Shown here one piece after another: positions 57,221 through 64,000 of a DNA stretch of 64,000 nucleotides. The stretch is from Vitis vinifera (lineage: Eukaryota; Streptophyta; Magnoliopsida; Vitales; Vitaceae): assembly GCF_030704535.1 (NCBI RefSeq), contig NC_081812.1, positions 15,473,001 through 15,537,000 of the forward strand, given 5' to 3'. The notes under the pieces are model-generated. The model did not search any database. It saw only the letters and a program-made list of their open reading frames with translations, and was not told the DNA's origin. Position numbers and translations under genes: made by a program. The stretch's first letter is position 1, and the number at the start of each line of letters is the position of its first letter.

Positions 57221-58487
57221 GAAACCATCATCTTACATGAAACCTCACTCAGTCTTATCAGAAAAATTCAAGCCTTTGTATTATGATTTTGCTTCGAGAT
57301 CTCAGGGATCTACTTCTGATCCTAATCCTCCTATTCTTAAGCATCCTTCCTCCCCTGTTGTGGAAGAAGGAAATATTTCTGGTTCTCTACCTTTGGTGGA
57401 AGAACCCATCCCCTTAAACTTATCTACTTTTGATACTAACCCCTTATCTGTTCATAAAAGTATTTGTGATTTGCAGGATAGGTGCAGGACCCTTGAGAAA
57501 AAGCTAGAAATAGCTAATTTTCACAAAAAAGATATAAGCCAAGCCCCTTTTTCCCCACTGGAAATTGGTGAGAAAAAACCATTCACCCCACTGGTGGATG
57601 AGAAATTAAGTAAGGATGAGCAGGAGTGCATTATCTTTAGAATGTTTCACCGAAGGAGTGAGCTCTTGTCTACTCTTAAGCCAGCTGATCTTTATCAGCT
57701 AATTTGTGAAAAGGCCAAGTCCAGTGCAGAAGAAAAACAAATTTTTATTTCGGCTTATCTTCAGGATCTGCACATTTATTTCTCAGCCATTCCTGGTCTC
57801 AGTGTTCCAGGATTAAATTTAACCAAGGAAATGGAATTTGATGGCTCAAAGCTTTGCAGAAGTTGTACTGAACCGCTTCTTCACCAACAAGACAACAAGC
57901 CAATTTGCAACTGCAATAGGAATTTTACTATCAGCAGAGCTTGCATTGATCTACAGTACTACCAGCCAATTAACCTTGCCTTTAATGGGGAAGTTTTAAT
58001 CCTAACTCCTGAAAAACTTCTTGATTATGGTTTGGTTTACCAACTTATCTGTTCTGATCCAAGTCAAGCTAGCAATTTTGGCAGAAAGGTTAATCTAAGC
58101 TTAACCCAAGGTTTTAAGCTAAACAAGAAGTTTACTGATGCCATTTTTATTAGCAAAGCACCTGAATGGATTTCTAGAGGCAATGTTATTCCAGCACAAC
58201 ACTATGTTAATATTCACTACCAGAATAGAAGACCTACTCTTCTGTCCAGTCCCTTAGTTCAATCCGACATTTGCGGAGAACCAATTATTAAGCAAATCAA
58301 GCATTGGAGAGCCAGAGTCATCAGCAGAGACTTTGAAGCCTACCCAAATAACATGGGGCATCTCATTGCTGCAGATTCCCTACATCAGATATTTTGCAGC
58401 AAAAAGATTGATCCTTTACCGTTCAAATCCACTATTCAAGATACTCAACTCCTAATGGATCACCGCTCGGAATATATTCCTCCCTGA
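57189..58487 (+). CDS. Component A second ORF (432 aa), function unknown
   Basis: Starts MAPKTEKQSF, 32 nt before the ORF1 stop and in the +1 frame relative to ORF1, so translation needs reinitiation, leaky scanning or a transactivator. N-terminal part Ser/Pro-rich with a short coiled coil (CRTLEKKLEIANFHKKD, about 75-95), then a region with KLSKDEQECIIFRMFH, a Cys pair pattern CRSCTEPLL...ICNCNRNF that could bind metal, and a C-terminal half without known domains. The second ORF of florendoviruses has no assigned function; a transactivator-like or host-interaction role is only a guess. The first part of the matching protein is found in B2 (from 63,248), but not in B1. Confidence 0.85.
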   Translation: MAPKTEKQSFKKPSSYMKPHSVLSEKFKPLYYDFASRSQGSTSDPNPPILKHPSSPVVEEGNISGSLPLVEEPIPLNLSTFDTNPLSVHKSICDLQDRCRTLEKKLEIANFHKKDISQAPFSPLEIGEKKPFTPLVDEKLSKDEQECIIFRMFHRRSELLSTLKPADLYQLICEKAKSSAEEKQIFISAYLQDLHIYFSAIPGLSVPGLNLTKEMEFDGSKLCRSCTEPLLHQQDNKPICNCNRNFTISRACIDLQYYQPINLAFNGEVLILTPEKLLDYGLVYQLICSDPSQASNFGRKVNLSLTQGFKLNKKFTDAIFISKAPEWISRGNVIPAQHYVNIHYQNRRPTLLSSPLVQSDICGEPIIKQIKHWRARVISRDFEAYPNNMGHLIAADSLHQIFCSKKIDPLPFKSTIQDTQLLMDHRSEYIPP

Positions 58488-59122
58488 TTAAACTGATCAG
58501 CAGTCATTCCAGCCGAAAGCAAGCTTCCGAGTCAAAAGTCAATATTGCTACAGTTCCCTTTACTGTTCACTATTCACTATTCAAGCACGGGTCTACTGTT
58601 CATGGTTACTGTTCAAAATTCCTTTTTTGCCTATTTAAGGAGGCTCGGTCCTCAGTTGTAAGCACGTTTCATTTTTCTCTCCTAAGCTGAAGCTCTCCCT
58701 TCTCTCTTCTTTCTCTCTCTTCCTTCTCTCTTCTCTCTCTCTCATCATGTAACCTCTTCAAGCCTTCAAGCTTTCTTCAAGCTTTCTTCCCTTATCCATT
58801 GTAAGATATTTCTCCTTATGTAATATATAAGTATGTTTTGATTACCTCCTATATGGATGGTTTTTAATTATGTTTTGTTTTTCATTTTATTTTATGTTCT
58901 TGTACCGCCTACATGGTCGGTTTTAATTAAGCTTTGTTTTTAAGTTTATGTTTTCATTTTATACCGCCTACATGGTCGGTTTTATGAACTAACAAGTTTT
59001 TGGTTCCTTCTCTTTAAATTTCTTTGTTGGATATCTTTTGTATTTTCTAACCCTCTTCTTTGTTTTGAATCCCTGGCGTAATTCATTTGTTCATTTGCAT
59101 ATGACCTTGTCCTGGGTGTCTA
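58488..59122 (+). promoter_or_regulatory. Viral intergenic region between A and B2: promoter, leader, RNA-structure repeats
   Basis: In order: repeated GAACAGT/GAATAGT words (here as ACTGTTC/ACTATTC, about 58,550-58,615), TATA box CTATTTAAG at 58,631-58,639, a CT-rich leader (58,691-58,743) like the translation/transcription-enhancing CT tracts of other caulimovirids, possible poly(A) signals (aatatataag near 58,822), and three hairpin motifs 58,844-58,980. About 95 bp more leads to the primer-binding site at 59,123. As in other caulimovirids, one promoter would make terminally redundant pregenomic RNA. Confidence 0.75.
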
Positions 59123-59135
59123 TGGTATCAGAGCC
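59123..59135 (+). other. Primer-binding site (initiator tRNA-Met) of component B2
   Basis: TGGTATCAGAGCC. Its distance from the A site at 52,922 is 6,201 bp, which gives the length of the A unit. Confidence 0.9.
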
Positions 59136-59335
59136 ATGTGGGAGGGAAGTTGGGTCCTTGTTTTGGGTGTTCTTGGACTATCCTAGGATAGGTAGCAGTG
59201 TGCCTGGGAGCGCGAGCCCTGCCGGTTGAGCCGTTGTTAGCCGTGGATAGGCGTTTGTTAGGCTGTAAGTGGGTTGGGGTGACGTCTCATAAGGTTTGTC
59301 AATCTGCTATTAGGCTCTAGATCAAAAACCCTAAA

Positions 59336-62300
59336 ATGAGTTCAATTTTCCGAACCATGTCTAGGAGATCCAGTGATTCTCAAGATACTGTTGTAAACAG
59401 TGAAGAGATCAATTATCCTAAGATTCAAAATGATTTAGATGATTGGAAATTACCCAAGGTGTCTAATCAAGAAATTTATAAGAAAGGAACCTTTAAGTTC
59501 TTCACAGATTATACCATTAAGACCTCTGAAATGACAGTCAGTTTAGAACAAGACGACCAAGTCATAAGACTTCTAGATAACAGATCCGTTGAAAAGCATA
59601 AGAAAGATGGCTATAATTTCATACACTTTGGTATGATTCAAGTAGCTGCTAAGCCTTTGACAAGATTAGGTTTAAACACCGCTATTGTCATGTGTTTAAG
59701 GGATAATAGGCATCTCGAATATAGAGATTCTATTATAGGCGCAGTCCAAGCTAGACTGAATGATGGCCCAGTTTATTTCCAGTGTTATCCTAACTTCACA
59801 GTTAGATTAAGAGATGCAGACATCTTAGATTCAGTTGTCCTGCATATTAAGACTCATGGCTTTAAGATCAAACCAGGAAACAGTCCTGTTTCTATCATAA
59901 CCAGGTTTGCTTATAAGAGCATGAACACAAGTGTAGGATCCGGGGCTCTTTGCACCAGTCCTAAAGGTGAGACCACCTACTTTCACTCTGATATGCTTGA
60001 TAAGTCGGATTTCATCATCCCCAAGAAGATCTTGTGGAAAGATGTTGATTTCCCTGAAAATTGGCATTTTGCTAATGCTGTTCCAGCCATAGCACAGCGT
60101 TCTGAAAGTATTGAACAAATTGTTCAATATCCAGATGGAGGAGGAGAACTGGTCTTCTCCAAATCTTTCAGACATTCCAGCAGCCCTAGAGTTTCTGTTT
60201 ATGAACCCTCTAGAGCTTCAAGCTCTTCCATCCCAGTTAGAACCACTAGGGAAGAAGAAGGATCCAGCTCAGGAAATCCTAAGAACGTTAAGCTAACAGG
60301 TGTTAGAAGTTACACCAATGTGGCTAGACCATTTTACTCTGAGGAAAATGAGTCTACTCAGGAATCCCAACAGGATGAGTCCCCTGTTATGTCTCCTACC
60401 TATTCTCAGATGATTAACACAATAAGTCTAAGTGATGAGGACTTTGAGATCAACAAGGATCTCTTAAGAAAGGACTTCTATTCTGAAGTCAATAAGCAAA
60501 GAAATGATTGGTTCTTTAGCACTATCCCTAAGGTCATTAGAACCATTTACCAAGAAGAATTCTATGCCTACTTAAGACAAGAAAAGAAAAACATTAAGTT
60601 TTGGATCTGGTTTGAACTCTTCAAACAAGAGGAATATCCAGATTATCCCTTTAAGCGTATAAAGGTTATCAGTAGTAATAATGAAAATAAGCCATATGTA
60701 TTCTCTAAGGATTTCCAAGAAAATCCCCAAGTCAACCAAGCTTTTGTCGATAGGATTAATCAGAAGATTAAGGATAATCTTATTACTCCTTTGACTGATC
60801 AGCCTGATAAGAGAATCAACATGATTAAAGGTGATATTAGTTCAGAAGAAGAAGCTGATGAACTAATTAAGATGTTTGAGGAACCCCATAATCAAATTAT
60901 TAACAACTTGGAAACCTTTAAGACTAGGAATTACTATCCTAGGCCTACTTTTCCTGACATGCAGTTTGAGGAAAGAAATCAGTATACTCAAGCCTCATAC
61001 ACCAGTGGTACTATCTATGAATGGAACATAGACGGTATGACCGAGTATAACATACTCACTAAGCTTCAAGAAATGACCATGGTTAGTACAGCCTATAAAT
61101 TAAACAATAGACTGCCAGATCATGCTGTAGCTCAGACCATTGTTGCTGGGTTTACAGGTCAGCTTAAGGGTTGGTGGGATAATTATCTCACCTCTGATGA
61201 TAAGAATAGTATCCTTAAAGCCTATAGGATCAATGAGAGTAATGAAGTTGTTAAAGACGAAGATGGCCAAGATATTGAGGATGCAGTGGCTACTCTAATC
61301 TACTCAATATCCAAGCATTTCATTGGAGATCCTGCAAAAATTAAGGATAAAACTGCAGATCTCTTAACCAACCTTAAGTGTCCCAAGCTTCATGATTTTA
61401 GATGGTATAAGGAAGTCTTCCTAACCAAAGTCATGCTAAGGTCAGACTGTAACCAGTCTTTTTGGAAAGAAAAATTCATCTCAGGATTACCCAAGCTTTT
61501 CTCTGAGAGAATTAGGATCAAGATAAGGGAACAGTATAACGGTCAAATCCCTTATGATAAGCTAACCTATGGTGAGATTATAAGCATTGTCACAGGTGAA
61601 GGGATTAAGTTGTGCAATGACTTCAAGCTTAAGCAACAAATGAAAAATGAACAAAAAATCTACAAGAATGAATTTGGATCATTCTGTAGCCAGTTTGGTT
61701 TCAGCCAAAAAGAAACTATGCCTCCCTCTAAGCAAAAGCCAAGCAGGAAGCCTAGCAAAGATAAGTTTTACCACAGTAAGAGAGGTACCCATGACAACTA
61801 TAGGATGAATGATACTAAGCATTCAAGGCACGTCCAAAGAAGGGTCAACAAAGATACCCAGAAAAGGGTAGAAACTCCTTTAGACATCAAGCCAATTATC
61901 TGTTTTAAGTGTGGCAAAGTTGGCCATTTTAAGAAAGATTGTAGAGTTAAGCAAAAGATTAATAACTTAAGTGTCTCAGATGACCTAAAAAATATGCTTT
62001 GTAAAGTAATGTTAAACTCAGACTCTGAATCAAGGAATGATTCAGATAATGAAGATGATATTAATCAACTAGATAGCAGTGGCGATGTTTCTAGCCAATC
62101 TTCTAGTGACCAAGATGTTTGTATTAAGGGTAATTGTAATTGTCGTCCTAAAACCATAAATGTCATAAGCCAAGATCAGGAATTCATCCTAGATACTTTA
62201 AGAAAAGTTGAAGATGAAAAAACTAAGCAAAACCTTTACGAAGTTTTTAAGAAATCTGTTGTTAAGGTAGAAGCCAAGAAGACTGTTAATCCTTATAACC

Positions 62301-64000
62301 TTAACGATATCTTAAACAGGTTCGACCAGCAGTCTCCCAAGGATGTCAGTATTAAGGAACTTCATGAAGAAGTTAAGCAGCATAAAAAGGAGATTAAGGA
62401 GTTAAGACAATTCATAAGTCTAGGTCTCTCTGATCTCCAAGATCAAATCAATAGAATTGGCAACCAAGAAATCCATACGGATATTCCAGAATCATCTCAC
62501 GTTAATGATAATGAGACAAATACTTTTTTGAATACTGTAAGTAGGGTTATCTTCCAGAGGTGGGAAATCTCCCTTACTATAGTAGTCAAAGATAAATTTG
62601 TCTTTGATATTATTGCCTTGATTGATTCAGGAGCAGCTGAAAATTGCCTTCAAGAAAGTTTGGTTCCTATTCCTTTATGCGAAGAGACTAGTGAGTCTCT
62701 ATTTGGAGCCAATGGCCAAAGACTTGCCATTAAGTATAAGTTAACAGATGTTCATATCCGTAACCATGACATCTGTATTAAGCAAACCTTTATCCTTGTT
62801 AAGAACCTTAAGGAAAAAGCCCTTCTAGGAATACCCTTCTTAAGCTCTATTTATCCCTTGTGGGTAGATAACCAAGGTATAAGAACTAAGCTTTTAGATA
62901 AGGAAATTCTTTTTGAATTTGCTAATCCAATTGGATGCATCACCCCTCTTAACCAAGAAATTAACCTTGTTGGGTTAGATGTCCCAAGTAAGATAATAAG
63001 CAACCAGTTCATGCATAATAACATTTTAAGCATTCCTTTATGCATTTCAAAATTTCAAACTGATATTTTGAATCAAGGAATTTTAAAAGTTGTTTTCACA
63101 TCTGAGAAAACTATTAAGTATATAGCTTTCAAGTATAATTTAACTGATTGGATTATTTTAAAACCTAGTTTTCAAATTAAGTTTATTAAAGGAGAAAGTT
63201 TCATTCCTAATCACTCAATTCATGGAACTTGCAGGATTCACAAGAACATGGCCCCCAAGAAAGACAAACAACCTCTTAGGTCCATTAATTCTAAGGATTC
63301 CCATTCAGCTCTCTCTGAGAAATTCGCGCCTTTTTATGACCATTTTGAAATAGCAGATTCTTCCAGCCACTTCAATCATCACATTACTTCACCATCCACT
63401 AGTATGGATATAGACTCAAGCTCGGAATCTCTACCTTTTGTGGAAGATTCCTTACCCACAAATTCATCTTTTGATAATGCTAACACTTTGTCTGATTATG
63501 TCAATTGCATTTTTGAATGGCAGGGAAGGTATGAGACTCTTGAAAGAAAACTTGAGTCAGTCGACTTTCATAAGCTCATGTTAAACGCTCAAGCCTCATT
63601 TTCCCCACTGGAAAATGGTGAGAAAAACCCATTCACCCCACTGGTGAATGAGAAATTAAGTAAGGATGAGCAGGAGTGCATTATTTTTAGAATGTTTCAC
63701 CAAAGGAATGAGATCCTGTCCACTCTTAAGCCAGATATTTATCATCTGATTTGTGAAAAAGCCAGGTCCAGTGCCGAAGAAAAACAAGTTTTCATTTCAG
63801 CATATCTTCAGGATCTGCATGTCCATCTCTCAGCTATTCCTGGTCTCTGTGTCCCAGGACTAAATTTAATCAAGGAAATGGAATTTGATGGTTCAAAGAT
63901 TTGCAGAAATATTAACGAGCCGCTTCTGCATCAACATAATAACAAGCAATTGTGCAACTGCAATAGAAATTTCACCATCAGCAGAGTCTGCATTGATCTT
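59336..64000 (+). CDS. Component B2 polyprotein: movement protein, capsid, zinc knuckle, protease, fused to an A-like second protein (partial, open at window end)
   Basis: Starts at ATG 59,336 and stays open to the last base of the window (1,555 codons). Up to about residue 1,220 it follows B1 with scattered substitutions: movement protein, capsid with GQLKGWWDNYL, CCHC knuckle (about 61,900-61,942), protease with IALIDSGAAENC (near 62,620-62,655). Then comes a decayed RNase H tail (LCISKFQTDILNQ), and in frame at residue 1,305 (63,248) begins MAPKKDKQ..., whose sequence follows the second ORF of A (shared KLSKDEQECIIFRMFH, NRNFTISR), not the unrelated C-terminal protein of B1. Reverse transcriptase is absent. 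The missing end lies outside the window. Confidence 0.88.
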   Translation, partial: MSSIFRTMSRRSSDSQDTVVNSEEINYPKIQNDLDDWKLPKVSNQEIYKKGTFKFFTDYTIKTSEMTVSLEQDDQVIRLLDNRSVEKHKKDGYNFIHFGMIQVAAKPLTRLGLNTAIVMCLRDNRHLEYRDSIIGAVQARLNDGPVYFQCYPNFTVRLRDADILDSVVLHIKTHGFKIKPGNSPVSIITRFAYKSMNTSVGSGALCTSPKGETTYFHSDMLDKSDFIIPKKILWKDVDFPENWHFANAVPAIAQRSESIEQIVQYPDGGGELVFSKSFRHSSSPRVSVYEPSRASSSSIPVRTTREEEGSSSGNPKNVKLTGVRSYTNVARPFYSEENESTQESQQDESPVMSPTYSQMINTISLSDEDFEINKDLLRKDFYSEVNKQRNDWFFSTIPKVIRTIYQEEFYAYLRQEKKNIKFWIWFELFKQEEYPDYPFKRIKVISSNNENKPYVFSKDFQENPQVNQAFVDRINQKIKDNLITPLTDQPDKRINMIKGDISSEEEADELIKMFEEPHNQIINNLETFKTRNYYPRPTFPDMQFEERNQYTQASYTSGTIYEWNIDGMTEYNILTKLQEMTMVSTAYKLNNRLPDHAVAQTIVAGFTGQLKGWWDNYLTSDDKNSILKAYRINESNEVVKDEDGQDIEDAVATLIYSISKHFIGDPAKIKDKTADLLTNLKCPKLHDFRWYKEVFLTKVMLRSDCNQSFWKEKFISGLPKLFSERIRIKIREQYNGQIPYDKLTYGEIISIVTGEGIKLCNDFKLKQQMKNEQKIYKNEFGSFCSQFGFSQKETMPPSKQKPSRKPSKDKFYHSKRGTHDNYRMNDTKHSRHVQRRVNKDTQKRVETPLDIKPIICFKCGKVGHFKKDCRVKQKINNLSVSDDLKNMLCKVMLNSDSESRNDSDNEDDINQLDSSGDVSSQSSSDQDVCIKGNCNCRPKTINVISQDQEFILDTLRKVEDEKTKQNLYEVFKKSVVKVEAKKTVNPYNLNDILNRFDQQSPKDVSIKELHEEVKQHKKEIKELRQFISLGLSDLQDQINRIGNQEIHTDIPESSHVNDNETNTFLNTVSRVIFQRWEISLTIVVKDKFVFDIIALIDSGAAENCLQESLVPIPLCEETSESLFGANGQRLAIKYKLTDVHIRNHDICIKQTFILVKNLKEKALLGIPFLSSIYPLWVDNQGIRTKLLDKEILFEFANPIGCITPLNQEINLVGLDVPSKIISNQFMHNNILSIPLCISKFQTDILNQGILKVVFTSEKTIKYIAFKYNLTDWIILKPSFQIKFIKGESFIPNHSIHGTCRIHKNMAPKKDKQPLRSINSKDSHSALSEKFAPFYDHFEIADSSSHFNHHITSPSTSMDIDSSSESLPFVEDSLPTNSSFDNANTLSDYVNCIFEWQGRYETLERKLESVDFHKLMLNAQASFSPLENGEKNPFTPLVNEKLSKDEQECIIFRMFHQRNEILSTLKPDIYHLICEKARSSAEEKQVFISAYLQDLHVHLSAIPGLCVPGLNLIKEMEFDGSKICRNINEPLLHQHNNKQLCNCNRNFTISRVCIDL

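Larger units (their letters stand above)
44233..64000. mobile_element. Endogenous pararetrovirus locus (Caulimoviridae, florendovirus-like), rearranged, runs off the window
   Basis: Four genome units in two A-B pairs: minus strand A' (truncated, 50,440-52,844) then B1 (44,233-50,433); plus strand A (52,880-59,030) then B2 (59,030 to beyond the end). Diagnostic features are a tRNA-Met primer-binding site, a 30K-type movement protein, a capsid zinc knuckle, an aspartic protease, YIDD reverse transcriptase and RNase H, with no integrase and no true LTRs. This is family Caulimoviridae. Movement protein at the front of one long polyprotein plus a second ORF of unknown role fits Florendovirus best. 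The right-hand boundary is outside the window. Confidence 0.88.

Noticed and set aside
58844..58980. CRISPR-like array (short repeats at even spacing)
   Set aside because: Only three units in a plant viral leader, with related spacers; no CRISPR biology here.

Overview
This is a stretch of nuclear DNA from a flowering plant, most likely grapevine (Vitis) or a close relative. The evidence is intron-bearing plant genes with GT/AG splice sites, AT-rich spacers, fossil LINE 3' ends of a type I associate with grape, and a large locus of endogenous pararetrovirus (Caulimoviridae) sequence that best fits the florendovirus group. The species call is an inference; the gene families are read directly.

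Host part (1-44,232). In order: a degraded LINE 3' end (about 2,180-3,052); the last five exons of a gene for the acetyltransferase-like C-terminus of an IDM1-type PHD-finger protein (3,765-7,207), with a locally duplicated intron carrying a MITE-like insert and a SINE with a target-site duplication; a small unknown gene (10,669-10,905); an actin-depolymerizing factor (three exons, 13,597-15,510); an intronless PPR protein like At3g53700/MEE40 (17,211-19,529); a tandem segmental duplication with one dead and one intact RING-H2 gene (about 20,880-25,415); a ten-exon UNC93-like membrane protein (29,311-35,167) with a LINE fragment and a 214-bp-period duplication in intron 5; a small two-helix membrane protein (37,440-37,802); and an eight-exon short-chain dehydrogenase of the TIC32 type on the minus strand (38,428-41,532). 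These genes share no pathway; this is ordinary mixed plant gene space.

Viral part (44,233-64,000, running off the end). Two kinds of genome unit of almost equal size lie here. Component A (6,201 bp from primer-binding site to primer-binding site) encodes movement protein, aspartic protease, reverse transcriptase and RNase H, plus an overlapping second ORF, and has no capsid/zinc-knuckle block. Component B (6,204 bp by homologous boundaries) encodes the same movement protein, then capsid with a CCHC zinc knuckle and an aspartic protease, but no reverse transcriptase; a second protein is fused in frame to its 3' end. A and B share about 2.1 kb of nearly identical sequence (promoter, leader, tRNA-Met primer-binding site, movement protein). 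This matches a split (bipartite) pararetrovirus, an organisation proposed for some florendoviruses.

The viral units lie as two A-B head-to-tail pairs in opposite orientation: minus strand, truncated A' (50,440-52,844) followed by B1 (44,233-50,433); plus strand, complete A (52,880-59,030) followed by B2 (59,030 to beyond 64,000). The pairs meet head to head across 35 bp of filler, giving a very large inverted repeat. The long reading frames are uninterrupted and the copies nearly identical, which suggests a fairly young insertion or recent homogenisation. B1 and B2 carry unrelated C-terminal proteins, so the component is modular.
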